From an uncultured Nitrospirota bacterium (lineage in GTDB: Bacteria; CG2-30-53-67): a stretch of 64,000 nt of DNA. Position numbers and translations under genes: made by a program. The stretch lies in the NCBI GenBank assembly GCA_947259355.1, contig CAMYMF010000004.1, positions 1 to 64,000 of the forward strand, in the 5' to 3' direction. Positions 18,269 through 27,013 of the stretch are shown here, in pieces. The notes beneath the pieces are model-generated. The model saw only the letters and a program-made list of their open reading frames with translations, was not told the origin of the DNA and searched no databases. How positions within the stretch are numbered: position 1 is the stretch's first letter; each line of letters begins with the position of its first letter.

Positions 18269-18307
18269 GCCCGGATATTGCCTGAGCAAATCTATTACGA
18301 GGCCGGA
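18268..18307 (+). repeat. 40-bp dispersed repeat at the argG stop
   Basis: AGCCCGGATATTGCCTGAG (18268-18286) is identical to the reverse complement of 39015-39033. Similarity continues to about 40 bp (35/40 by hand). Both copies begin at the last base or bases of a stop codon (argG here, dapB there) and run in the gene's direction. Confidence 0.75.
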
Positions 18308-18347
18308 TAGTCTGCCACATGCAGCGTTACAGAAAATTTTCTGACTT

Positions 18348-18512
18348 AGTGGCCCCATTCGAAAATACGGTGGCATTCGAGTGCCGTAGCGCGGCCTCCT
18401 CTGCGTTCCGCTCCCTGCGACGTACCGCAGGGGGTACGCCTCAGTCGCGCGCCTTGAGGAGACCGCGCTACCACCCTCTCGATACGTCACCATATTTGCG
18501 AACAGGACCACT
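18348..18512. repeat. MITE-like nested inverted-repeat element
   Basis: A 165-bp palindromic element. The outer 25-bp arms (18348-18372 and 18488-18512) match at 20 of 25 positions. The inner arms TAGCGCGGCCTCCTC (18387-18401) and 18456-18470 match at 14 of 15. A central GTACC/GGTAC fold lies near 18422-18437. No transposase is encoded. It separates argG from mfd and resembles a non-autonomous transposable element or BIME-type repeat. The palindrome CAGAAAATTTTCTG lies just outside the left arm. Confidence 0.7.
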
Positions 18513-18696
18513 TCGAAATATTTTATTTCAATATGTCTTCAGCCAGAAAATCTTCTGCGCCTTGCCTGTGGCGCTCTACGGCCTCTCATGACGATCACCC
18601 ACGCAATGTCCGGGCTTGCCCGGTCGGAAAGAGGCTGCGGACGTCGGATCGGACAGGCCCCGCCGCGACGGCCTTGATGAATCGGCAGAATCCGCC

Positions 18697-21600
18697 ATGA
18701 GCGGTTTGAAACAGATGGAACATCTCCACGCGTTGTGGGAGGAGTCGCTCCTCCACGGGGGGGATCCCGCGACACTGACTGGCCTGTGGGGCGCCTCCCG
18801 GGCCCTGCTGCTGGCCCTGCTCGAGGAGAGACGGCCCCATCCACTTCTCGTCGTGACTGCAACCCCCGCGCAAGCCGAGCGGTTTCACCGGGACCTCCAG
18901 TTCTTCCTGCGGGGCTCCCCGCTTCTTGCCGACGGCGCCGAGCTCTCCCTCTTTCCCCAGTGGGAGATACTTCCCTATGACGACAGGAGCCCGCACCCTG
19001 CGATCGTGCAGCAGCGGCTAAGTGGACTGGCGACATGGCTGCACCGACAGGGGCTGATGACGGTGACCACCCTGCGCGCCGTCATGCAGCGGCTCCTGCC
19101 GCGGCGCATGCTGAAGGGGGGGTGCCTGCATCTGCACACGGGTGAGACCCGGAACCTGGAGCAGTTGGCAGAGGAGATCGCCCACGCGGGCTATCAGCAG
19201 ATGGATCTGGTTGATGTCCCCGGCACCTTCAGCCGGCGGGGCGGCATTCTCGACATCTTTCCAGCCAACCAGGAGCACCCCATTCGGCTGGAGTTCTTCG
19301 GAGATGAGATCGAATCGATCCGGCTCTTCTCCCCCGACGATCAGCGCTCCTTTCGCACCCTCTCCGAGGTAAATACCATCCCCTCGCGAGAAATCATCCT
19401 TCCCAAGGAGGCGGGCGCCCGTTTCGGCCAAAAGCCCGGACTCCGCGGCCACCCCATGGCTGCGTTGGCCGAGGCCGAACGCCTCCCCGACGGCGCCGAG
19501 TTTTATGCGCCGCTCTTCACGGAGCGACTGGAGACCCTCTTCGATTACCTGCCGGGCGATACGGTGGTCGTTTTGGACCAGCCGGGAGAACTACGCAAGC
19601 AGGCGGAAGCCTTCTGGAAGGAAGTGGGCGAACGCCATGAGCTGGCCGTTCACCAGGGCCGTCAGCCCTGTGCCCCGGAGACACTCTATCTGAGTCCCCG
19701 GGAGTTGTGGGAGCTGACGGCCTTGCTCCCCTCTCTTGCCTTCTCCCTGGTCCCCGAGGATGGCCGGCGGGAGATCCCCGTTCAAACCCAGTCTATCGGC
19801 GGACTGGCGGCCTCCGGACGGGGGCGCATCAGCGCCTTCGCGGAAACCCTGCAGCATCTGCGTCGAGAAGCTTTCGTTGCGGTGGTGCTGCAGACACGCG
19901 GCCAGACCGAGCGCCTCGCCGAGGTCCTTGCCGCAGAAGCCGAGATTCCCTGCACACGGCTCGAGCATTTCCCCACCGCCGGCGGTGAAGCAGGACAGGT
20001 CGGGCTCATCACGGGTACCCTCTCCACAGGATTTCGCTTTCCGCTGCTCGAGACGGTCGTGGTGACTGAAGACGAGATCTTCGGCGTCAAACGAACCCAT
20101 CGTCCCGCCCGTCCCCTGCGGCGCGGCCCCTTTCTGAGCAGCCTCTCGGAGCTCAAGGAAGGTGATCTCGTGGTGCACGTGGATCACGGCATCGGCCGAT
20201 ACCGGGGGCTGGAGGAGGTCTCGGTGGAGGGGCTGGCCCGCGACCTGGTCCAGCTTGAGTATGCCGGCGGAGACTTCCTCTATGTGCCGCCCGAAAAGAT
20301 CCATCTCATTCAGAAATACTCGGGCAGCGAAGGGGGCGCATCTCTGGTGAGCCGCCTCGGCGGGACAGCCTGGGAGCGGCTCAAGGGCAAAGTCCGCAAA
20401 TCGATCGAGGAGATGTCCCGGGAGCTGGTGGAACTCTATGCGCAGCGCAAACTGGCCGAGGGGGTGGCCTACTCTGCACCGGACCATCTCTTCCGGGAAT
20501 TCGAAGACACCTTCGAGTACGAGGAAACGCCCGACCAGCAGCGAGCCATTTCCGAGGTCCTTGCGGACCTGCAGAAATCCCAGCCCATGGACCGGCTGGT
20601 CTGCGGCGATGTGGGCTACGGCAAGACCGAAGTGGCCATGCGGGCGGCATTCAAGGTGGTGCTGGACGGCAAGCAGGTGGCCATTCTCGTCCCCACCACG
20701 CTGCTGGCCCAGCAGCATTACGACTCCTTCGTCCGGCGCATGAGTGCTTTCCCGGTGGAGGTGGAAATGCTCAGTCGTTTCAAAACGGCCTCGGAGCAGC
20801 GCAAGATTCTCGCACGCGCCCGCGCGGGCGGCGCCGATATCCTCATCGGAACCCATCGGCTCCTCTCCCCGGACATGGCTTTTCGCGACCTGGGGCTTGT
20901 CGTCATCGACGAAGAGCAGCGTTTTGGTGTACGCCACAAGGAGAAGCTCAAACAGTTGCGAAAAGAGGTGGATGTGCTGACCTTGACGGCCACACCCATT
21001 CCCCGGACCCTGGAAATGAGTCTCCTCGGTATCCGCGACATCAGCATCATCAATACCCCCCCCGAGGACAGGCTCTCCATCTACACCCGGGTGGCCCGTT
21101 TCTCCGAGGGGATTGTGCGGGAAGCGGTCCTGCGGGAGCTGGACCGGGGCGGACAGATCTTCTTTGTACACAACCGGGTCGTTGATATCGAACGGGTGGC
21201 CGGCCACGTGCAACGGATAGTGCCCGAGGCCCGCGTGGCCGTCGCCCACGGCCAGATGGATGAGCGCCGCCTGCAGGAGGTCATGGAAAGGTTTCTGGAC
21301 CAGGAGGTGGATCTGCTGGTCTCCACCAGCATCATCGAGTCGGGACTCGACATCCCCAGTGCGAACACCATGATCATTCATCGGCCGGAAGACTTCGGTC
21401 TGGGCCAGCTCTATCAATTGCGAGGTCGTATCGGGCGGACCCGTCATCGTGCCTATGCCTATCTGCTCACGAGACGGGATCGCTCCATGACCCGGGAAGC
21501 CCAGATGCGCCTGCAGGTCATTCAAGAACTGACTGAGCTCGGTTCGGGGTTTCAGATTGCCGCGCGGGATCTGGAGATCCGGGGCGCCGGCAACCTCTTG

Positions 21601-22140
21601 GGGCCGCAGCAGTCCGGCATGATCGCCGCCGTTGGCTTCGATCTTTACATGCAGCTCATCGACGAAGTAGCCCGAAAACTCAAAGGGCAGGCCCCCCTGG
21701 AAACACTGGAGCCCGCCATTCATCTGCGGGTTACCGCGCGGATACCGAAGGGCTACGTCCCCGAGGATCGCCTGAGACTCGACCTCTACCGGCGTCTGGC
21801 GGCACTGGGCGATCTGGAGGCCCTGCAGAAGATTGCGGATGAAATGACCGACCGTTTCGGCAGACCACCGCAGGCGGTGCAAGATCTCTTGCGGGTGGTC
21901 GAGCTGCGACTGCTTTGTCGGAACCTGCGGGTGGTCGAGGTGGTGGAACGGCCAACCAAAGTGCGCTTCAACTTCGATCCGAAGACACCGGTGTCCCGCG
22001 AGCGGATCGTGCAGTTGATTCGGGAGCGGCCGGAGCAGATACGACCGCTGAGTGAGTATCAGATCGAGCTGCAAAAAAACGACCAGGGTTTTGCCGATAC
22101 GTGGTCCCAAACCAGAAACTTCTTGCAGGAACTGGCATGA
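18697..22140 (+). CDS. mfd: Transcription-repair coupling factor
   Basis: An approximately 1147-residue DNA translocase that removes stalled RNA polymerase and recruits UvrA. The UvrB-like module is at the N-terminus (FPQWEILPYDDRSPH). The RNA-polymerase interaction (CarD/Tudor) domain begins GDLVVHVDHGIGRYRGLE, about residue 490. The RecG-like motor has Walker A CGDVGYGKTEVAMRAAF, VIDEEQRFGV, SGLDIPSANTMI and QLRGRIGRT. The TRCF domain is at the C-terminus. I favour the ATG at 18697; an ATG at 18715 is also possible. Neither has a strong ribosome site. The stop overlaps the next gene by 4 bp. Confidence 0.96.
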   Translation: MSGLKQMEHLHALWEESLLHGGDPATLTGLWGASRALLLALLEERRPHPLLVVTATPAQAERFHRDLQFFLRGSPLLADGAELSLFPQWEILPYDDRSPHPAIVQQRLSGLATWLHRQGLMTVTTLRAVMQRLLPRRMLKGGCLHLHTGETRNLEQLAEEIAHAGYQQMDLVDVPGTFSRRGGILDIFPANQEHPIRLEFFGDEIESIRLFSPDDQRSFRTLSEVNTIPSREIILPKEAGARFGQKPGLRGHPMAALAEAERLPDGAEFYAPLFTERLETLFDYLPGDTVVVLDQPGELRKQAEAFWKEVGERHELAVHQGRQPCAPETLYLSPRELWELTALLPSLAFSLVPEDGRREIPVQTQSIGGLAASGRGRISAFAETLQHLRREAFVAVVLQTRGQTERLAEVLAAEAEIPCTRLEHFPTAGGEAGQVGLITGTLSTGFRFPLLETVVVTEDEIFGVKRTHRPARPLRRGPFLSSLSELKEGDLVVHVDHGIGRYRGLEEVSVEGLARDLVQLEYAGGDFLYVPPEKIHLIQKYSGSEGGASLVSRLGGTAWERLKGKVRKSIEEMSRELVELYAQRKLAEGVAYSAPDHLFREFEDTFEYEETPDQQRAISEVLADLQKSQPMDRLVCGDVGYGKTEVAMRAAFKVVLDGKQVAILVPTTLLAQQHYDSFVRRMSAFPVEVEMLSRFKTASEQRKILARARAGGADILIGTHRLLSPDMAFRDLGLVVIDEEQRFGVRHKEKLKQLRKEVDVLTLTATPIPRTLEMSLLGIRDISIINTPPEDRLSIYTRVARFSEGIVREAVLRELDRGGQIFFVHNRVVDIERVAGHVQRIVPEARVAVAHGQMDERRLQEVMERFLDQEVDLLVSTSIIESGLDIPSANTMIIHRPEDFGLGQLYQLRGRIGRTRHRAYAYLLTRRDRSMTREAQMRLQVIQELTELGSGFQIAARDLEIRGAGNLLGPQQSGMIAAVGFDLYMQLIDEVARKLKGQAPLETLEPAIHLRVTARIPKGYVPEDRLRLDLYRRLAALGDLEALQKIADEMTDRFGRPPQAVQDLLRVVELRLLCRNLRVVEVVERPTKVRFNFDPKTPVSRERIVQLIRERPEQIRPLSEYQIELQKNDQGFADTWSQTRNFLQELA

Positions 22141-23126
22141 TTATGGTACCTAGATCAACCATGCCGAGGCGCCGCGCAGCCCAGCTTATCTCCTGTCGAA
22201 AGGCCCTGACCTGGGTCGCTGCCCTGACGGCGACTCTTTTTGTGGGCTGTCTCGAGAAGGAACCGCCGCCGCCCGAGCCCGCGGTGGCGGCCATCGTCAA
22301 CGGCGTGAAGATCCTCCAGGAGGAGTTGGAGGGGGAGGTCCGGCGCGTGGACCGGAGCTTCGCCGTCGACACGGTCGGGCAGGATGCGGAGCGTTTCGCT
22401 CAGGAAGTATTGCGTCAGATGATTCGCCGCATGCTGCTGCTCCAGGAAGCCGAAAGGCGCGGGGCCACCGTGACGCCCGAGGAGACCCGAAAGATTATCA
22501 CCGAGCGGACCGGAGAGATGAGCCGCGAACAGCTCGCCGAGATCGCACAGCGCGCGGGCATGAGTTACGAAATGTGGGAGCAGCGGATGATTGAGGACCA
22601 CATTACAGAAAAGCTCGTGCGCCAGGCCATCGACCCGAGCCTTCATGTGTCGGAGGAGGAGTTGACGACGTATTACCACGAACACCCCGAGGAGTTTCGG
22701 GTGAAGGAGCGGGTGCGGGTCCGCCAGATCATGGTCGCCAAGTTCGCTGACGCGGCACAGGCACGCAAACGTCTTACACAAGGGCAGGAGGATTTCGGTC
22801 TGGTGGCACTGGAGGTCTCCCAGAGTCCCGATGCGGCCGACGGTGGACAAATCGGAGTGTTTGAACCCGGTCAGATGCCACCGGAGTTCGATCTGGTCTG
22901 CTTCTCACTGGAGATCGGCGAGATCAGCCCCATCGTCAAAACGCCTTACGGCTATCATATCTTCATGGTCGAGGAGCGCTTCCCGGCGGGGACGCTCTCT
23001 TTCAAGGAGGCTTGGGACAGCATCTACAACCGTCTCCTGGCGGAACGGCGGGAGGAAGCTTTTGCCAAGTTCCAACAGGAGCTCTGGGATCGCGCCGAGA
23101 TTACGATCCCGTCCAAACCGGAGTGA
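22137..23126 (+). CDS. Parvulin-type peptidyl-prolyl isomerase lipoprotein (PrsA/SurA family)
   Basis: A 329-residue outer-envelope foldase. The lipobox LFVGC places the lipidated Cys at residue 38. A SurA-type N-terminal chaperone region (about 50-190) precedes one rotamase domain (about 195-300; VRQIMVAKF, GGQIGVFEPGQMPPEF, PYGYHIFMVEER). The ATG at 22137 overlaps the mfd stop (ATGA), so it is probably translationally coupled. It is followed 4 bp later by a second SurA-like gene. The two likely act together on outer-membrane or secreted proteins. Confidence 0.88.
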   Translation: MIMVPRSTMPRRRAAQLISCRKALTWVAALTATLFVGCLEKEPPPPEPAVAAIVNGVKILQEELEGEVRRVDRSFAVDTVGQDAERFAQEVLRQMIRRMLLLQEAERRGATVTPEETRKIITERTGEMSREQLAEIAQRAGMSYEMWEQRMIEDHITEKLVRQAIDPSLHVSEEELTTYYHEHPEEFRVKERVRVRQIMVAKFADAAQARKRLTQGQEDFGLVALEVSQSPDAADGGQIGVFEPGQMPPEFDLVCFSLEIGEISPIVKTPYGYHIFMVEERFPAGTLSFKEAWDSIYNRLLAERREEAFAKFQQELWDRAEITIPSKPE

Positions 23127-23130
23127 AGTC

Positions 23131-24072
23131 ATGCTGCGTCTTTTGATTCTTTGTTTTCTGCCGCTGCTCGTCGTTTCAGTCGAGGCGGTGGTTCTCGACC
23201 GTATCGTTGCAGAAGTGAACGATGAGGTCATTACCTTGAGCGAACTGAAGAGCCTGGAGGTCTCGATGCGAAGGAACGACCCCGGGAGTCTCTCAGAACG
23301 GGGCGGCCTCGATCCGGATCAGCTTCTGGATCAGCTCGTCGACAAGAAGATAAAACTGCAACGGGCGAAGGAGCTTGGGATTCGCGTCTCCGATGAGGCC
23401 GTGGCGAAAGCCATTGACGACATTTGCGCGCAGGCTGGCATCACGCGGGACGTGTTGCAGGAAAAACTGACTGCGGAAGGAATTTCCCTGTCCGGATATC
23501 AAGAGGACATCCGCGACCAGATCGTCATGACGCGACTGATCAACACGGAAATCCGGTCCCGCATCGTTATCCTGCCGGAGGAGCTCCAGGATTACTATGC
23601 CCGACACGAAGAACGCTATCTGATCGTTAGCCAAAAACGTCTTCTGCGCATCTTGAAGACGGTGCCTCCCGAAGCCACGGATGCTCAAAAGCGTCTCCTG
23701 CGCGAGCAAATGGAGACGTTCCGGACGCAGATTCTAAGCGGTGAGTCATTTCGGACACTGGCGTCCTTGCACTCCGAGGGACCGGAGCGTCGCGATGGCG
23801 GCGAGCTCGGCTATTTCACTGCCGATGAACTTCGAGAAGAGCTGGCCGAAGTGGTGCGACAGATGAACCCGGGTGATTTGAGCCCCGTGCTGGAGCTGGG
23901 TGACGGATTGACCTTGCTGATGGTAGATGATGCCCGTCAAGCGACACCGCCCAGTTTTGAGGAGGTCGAGGACAAGATCAGAGAAGCCGTCTACCAGGAG
24001 AAGCTCACCAAGCGCTATGCCGAATGGATCCGCGACTTGCGGGACAATGCCTTCATCGAAATCAAGAAGTGA
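23131..24072 (+). CDS. SurA-like periplasmic peptidyl-prolyl isomerase
   Basis: A 313-residue protein with signal peptide MLRLLILCFLPLLVVSVEA (1-19). SurA N-domain features follow (VLDRIVAEVNDEVITLSEL), then one parvulin domain (about 165-280; LRILKTVPPEA, RRDGGELGYFTADEL). E. coli SurA has two parvulin domains, so this is the single-domain form common outside gammaproteobacteria. The start at 23131 is set by the signal peptide; reading frames extending further upstream overlap the previous gene and are not credible. It converges on the SPL-like gene. Confidence 0.88.
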   Translation: MLRLLILCFLPLLVVSVEAVVLDRIVAEVNDEVITLSELKSLEVSMRRNDPGSLSERGGLDPDQLLDQLVDKKIKLQRAKELGIRVSDEAVAKAIDDICAQAGITRDVLQEKLTAEGISLSGYQEDIRDQIVMTRLINTEIRSRIVILPEELQDYYARHEERYLIVSQKRLLRILKTVPPEATDAQKRLLREQMETFRTQILSGESFRTLASLHSEGPERRDGGELGYFTADELREELAEVVRQMNPGDLSPVLELGDGLTLLMVDDARQATPPSFEEVEDKIREAVYQEKLTKRYAEWIRDLRDNAFIEIKK

Positions 24073-24090
24073 GGCGTTCGGCGAAGGTTG

Positions 24091-25179
24091 CTATCCAAAT
24101 AAACCGGCGAGCTCTCTGATCCTAGAGGCCGGCCGGTGATAGACCGCCTCCCAGACATCCCGGCTTTCCATACAGAGATAGACAGCAACCTGCGGCCCGA
24201 GCTCTCGAATCCAACCAAGCATCTGCCGGTACGCCGGCACCCGCAGGGTACGAAGATAACGCAGCTTACCATCGGGACAGGGGACCAGCTCCCCGCAGAC
24301 GAGGCGACTCTCCGGGAAACGGCGACGCATGATCGGCTTCAGCTCCGGGGAGAAGCGAAGGCCCCCGAGACTGATCCAGGCGATGGCTCTTGCCGGAACA
24401 GTCTCAAATATCTGCTGCACAACTTCCCGGTAGGCCTCCTCCCAGCCCGGCTCCAGGACGATGGGATCAAAATGAAAACTGACGGGATATCCGGCCGAGC
24501 AGCAACGCTGGGCTGCACAGAGCCGCGCCGCCAACGGCGCAGTCCCCTGTTCGTCGGACGCGATGACGCTGGGCGGATTCACGGACCACCCGATCACCGT
24601 TCGGCCGCGATGGGTGAGGTCCATCAGGTTCCCCACCTGGTCCGTCTTCGTCTTGAGTTCCAGTTGCGCGTTGGGGTGCCCGGCAAAAAACGGAACAAGC
24701 TCCCGGCTGAGATCGGTCAACCCGTCGAGTGCCAGACTGTCCGTCAGCTCCCCCGTTCCCACGCGAAAATTGCGCCTCCGGTTGGCAGCAAAAACCGACG
24801 CCAGTTGTGAAAAGAGAGCGTCCGTATTGCCGAACACCCGGATCATCGGATTGTTTCCCAGATAGCCCTGCAGAATGCAGTACGTACAATCGAGAGGGCA
24901 GCCGGTGGCCGCGTTGACCACCCAGTAGTTGCAGCAGACAAACCCCTGTGTGCCGGGACACTTCTTCAGAAAGGCGCCCCGGTATTGGGAGATCACCAGC
25001 CATTTCTTCGCCACCTGGGCCAGGTCGGCCTTTCGGCGCATCCGCCGGACCCACGGGCCCACCGCGTGCAGCGTCTCGACGGGCACGTCGGGCAGGCGCG
25101 CCAGAATCCGCTGGGTCATGGGCAAACCCTCCGCGCCTGCCTCGATCAGGATCCGCTCCGGAGAAAAGCCGGTGCTCAC
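24091..25179 (-). CDS. SPL-family radical SAM protein (spore photoproduct lyase-like)
   Basis: A 362-residue radical SAM protein with the CxxxCxxC cluster motif in GCPLDCTYCILQGY (about residues 92-105), preceded by the SPL-family landmark CPGTQGFVCCNYWVV. Later family blocks are VGTGELTDSLALD and SFHFDPIVLEPGWEEAY. Spore photoproduct lyase reverses a UV-induced thymine dimer in spores; this branch occurs in non-sporulating bacteria, where the substrate is not established. The GTG start at 25179 overlaps the stop of the ParB-domain gene (GTGA), which indicates strict coupling. Longer upstream readings would lie inside the ParB gene and are rejected. Confidence 0.85.
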   Translation of the reverse strand: MSTGFSPERILIEAGAEGLPMTQRILARLPDVPVETLHAVGPWVRRMRRKADLAQVAKKWLVISQYRGAFLKKCPGTQGFVCCNYWVVNAATGCPLDCTYCILQGYLGNNPMIRVFGNTDALFSQLASVFAANRRRNFRVGTGELTDSLALDGLTDLSRELVPFFAGHPNAQLELKTKTDQVGNLMDLTHRGRTVIGWSVNPPSVIASDEQGTAPLAARLCAAQRCCSAGYPVSFHFDPIVLEPGWEEAYREVVQQIFETVPARAIAWISLGGLRFSPELKPIMRRRFPESRLVCGELVPCPDGKLRYLRTLRVPAYRQMLGWIRELGPQVAVYLCMESRDVWEAVYHRPASRIRELAGLFG

Positions 25180-26195
25180 TCTTCGTCCTCCACGCTCAGG
25201 AGCGCCAGAGCCCGTGCCAACTCCTCCCGGCGGGCAACCCCCTCGAGATGGGCCAGCTTCTCCCGAAGCTCCGCCACCGATTGAAAAGAAAAGGTCATCT
25301 GGAGCTCTCGGCCCTCCAGATAGGGCGGTGCTGTGCAGGATAGCTCGGAAGTGGCAACGCCTGTTTTCAGCAGGGTGTGGATTTCCGCCTGCCGCGCCCT
25401 CAGCAAGGGGTAGCGGCGCTCGCAGAGACACTGCTTGATGCCCTCTCGTTTCTGGCGGACGGTTCGGCAGGAGTCTTCGATGACCGCCTGCAGCGATCCT
25501 TCTAAGAGTACCGTGCGCAGTTCGATGCCGTCGCGCAGCGCAATTTCTTCAGCGAGGTCGAGCATTTCCCGCAGGGCATTGCCACCCAGGGGCACCGTGC
25601 GCAGCAGTTCACAGAGTACCGACTGGTCCTCGAGAGAAAGGTCGGCGAGGCGCGCGCTCACCCGAAGGGGAATCCCGTGGGAGACGACATAGCGCTGCAG
25701 GGCGGGGCTCAACCGGACCAGTCGCAAGTAGCGCTCAAGAATCTTACGGGAGGGCTCCAGGCCAAGCCGTGCCATGGCTGCAGAAACCACTCTCTCGCCG
25801 GCCGCGAAGTCTGAGACCAGACGGTGCAGGGCAAGGGCCCGTTCCATGTCATTTACGGGACGGAGCGCCGTGTTCTCATGGAGATTCAGCAGAAAGAGGG
25901 TCTGATCAGGCAGCTTGGCATCGAGCCGTCCGGCCGCCACCTCGCGAAGCCCCGCCGCTTGAGCCGCCGCAATCCTTCGGTGTCCGCAGACGATCCGGTA
26001 CTCCCCGGCACGAAGCGTCTGCACCGCCACCGGGACGAGGAGCCCCATCTCTTTGATTGAATCGATCAGTGTTGCGTCCGGACCCCGCGGAAAAGCAAAG
26101 GCAAAACGCTCCCGGCCTCGATCAATGCGAGCCAACGGAATCTGTACCAATGCGGCCACGGTCTCGGTGCACTCTTGCTCCGCCTCGTTTGACAT
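25176..26195 (-). CDS. ParB/Spo0J N-domain protein (ParB-like CTPase/nuclease fold)
   Basis: A 339-residue protein whose N-terminal half is a ParB/Sulfiredoxin-fold domain. PLARIDRGRERFAF and LIDSIKEMGLLVPVAV lead to the nucleotide/phosphate motif CGHRRIAAAQAAG (about 69-81; compare GERRxRA in ParB), followed by NLHENTALRPVNDMERALAL. A helical HTH-like middle (about 130-200) is followed by a long, unfamiliar C-terminal half instead of the usual short dimerisation helix. It lacks a ParA partner nearby, so it is unlikely to be the chromosome partition ParB. Translational coupling to the SPL-like radical SAM gene suggests a joint DNA-related role. The function is inferred only. Confidence 0.8.
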   Translation of the reverse strand: MSNEAEQECTETVAALVQIPLARIDRGRERFAFAFPRGPDATLIDSIKEMGLLVPVAVQTLRAGEYRIVCGHRRIAAAQAAGLREVAAGRLDAKLPDQTLFLLNLHENTALRPVNDMERALALHRLVSDFAAGERVVSAAMARLGLEPSRKILERYLRLVRLSPALQRYVVSHGIPLRVSARLADLSLEDQSVLCELLRTVPLGGNALREMLDLAEEIALRDGIELRTVLLEGSLQAVIEDSCRTVRQKREGIKQCLCERRYPLLRARQAEIHTLLKTGVATSELSCTAPPYLEGRELQMTFSFQSVAELREKLAHLEGVARREELARALALLSVEDEE

Positions 26196-26227
26196 CTTCC
26201 ACCCTTTCTCTTATGCTCACCGGCAGC

Positions 26228-26256
26228 ATTCTCCCAGATCCTATTTTTTTTGACAA
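26228..26256 (-). promoter_or_regulatory. Promoter for the ParB-domain/SPL operon
   Basis: Minus strand TTGTCA (26251-26256), a 17-nt A-rich spacer and GAGAAT (26228-26233). The start near 26221 leaves a 26-nt leader. It sits in the 71-bp divergent gap shared with the phosphorylase gene. Confidence 0.45.
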
Positions 26257-26266
26257 GGAAATTCCC

Positions 26267-26962
26267 ATGCACGCCCATCCCTTGCGGGTGCTCCCGGAAA
26301 ACGTCATCCTGGCCCCCACGGACCCCATCTACCGGGCCGTCCGGCAGGCGGGACGCTGCAGAGAGAGCGATCGCAGGCTCGACCTTTTCAGGGTCTGCCT
26401 TATGCCCAACAGCGGGGGTCGCGCGGCCGTGGCGGGACCCGCACTGGGGGCGCCGGCCGCGGCCCTTCTGGTGGAGCGTTTGGTGCGGGAGGAGGTGAGA
26501 CGGGTGGTCCTGCTGGGAGTCTGCGGCTCCCTCGTTCCCACGCTCCGGCTCGGCGACGGGTTGATCCCCACTGGCGGCATCAGCGAGGAGGGAACTTCTC
26601 CTCTCTATGGTGCCCGCGAAACCCCACTGCCCGATCCCCATCTGCTCCAAAAGATTCGCCACGCCTGTCATCGGAGTGGTTGGCAGCCACAGGAGGGGCG
26701 GATTTGGACCACCGATGCCCCGTACCGGGAGAGTACCGAGAAGAAGAGACAGTTCCGCCAAAGGGGAGCTGTCGCCGTAGACATGGAATTCACCGCGCTG
26801 GCGACTGTGAGCCGGTTGTATGAACTTGCCTTTGCCGCCCTGATGGTCGTGTCCGATGAGCGCTTCCACGACCCGCCCCGCATCGGTTTCGCAACGGCTT
26901 GCTTTCGCGACGCGCTGGCGCACGCGGCTTCCGTGGCAGCGGCTCTTTTTTCCAAAAGATGA
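26267..26962 (+). CDS. Nucleoside phosphorylase (PNP/UDP family)
   Basis: A 231-residue protein of the PNP_UDP_1 fold, which cleaves nucleosides to free base and ribose-1-phosphate (or hydrolyses MTA/SAH-type nucleosides). VVLLGVCGSL and LGDGLIPTGG fit the phosphate/ribose-site region, and VDMEFTAL (about 190) corresponds to the ribose-binding E-M-E-xxA motif. Substrate specificity (purine, uridine, futalosine, MTA) cannot be read from the sequence. I start at the ATG at 26267 with AAGGAA upstream; longer readings run through the divergent ParB gene. It is divergent from the ParB-domain/SPL pair, so a base-salvage link to DNA repair is possible but speculative. Confidence 0.75.
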   Translation: MHAHPLRVLPENVILAPTDPIYRAVRQAGRCRESDRRLDLFRVCLMPNSGGRAAVAGPALGAPAAALLVERLVREEVRRVVLLGVCGSLVPTLRLGDGLIPTGGISEEGTSPLYGARETPLPDPHLLQKIRHACHRSGWQPQEGRIWTTDAPYRESTEKKRQFRQRGAVAVDMEFTALATVSRLYELAFAALMVVSDERFHDPPRIGFATACFRDALAHAASVAAALFSKR

Positions 26963-27013
26963 GGATGCCGGGCAGCGGTGGCGGCCGAAAAACGCCGGAA
27001 TGAAGGCACCTCG

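Noticed and set aside
19591-22110. Very long minus-strand open frame (about 840 codons) opposite mfd
   Set aside because: The composition is typical of antisense frames and there is no recognisable domain, while mfd motifs are intact in the other strand.
25180-25431. N-terminal extension of the SPL-like protein
   Set aside because: This part lies inside the ParB-domain gene and is Gly/Pro/Arg-rich without conservation. The GTGA overlap gives a better start.
26057-26266. N-terminal extension of the nucleoside phosphorylase
   Set aside because: It runs antisense through the divergent ParB-domain gene and its promoter. The ATG at 26267 gives a family-like start.
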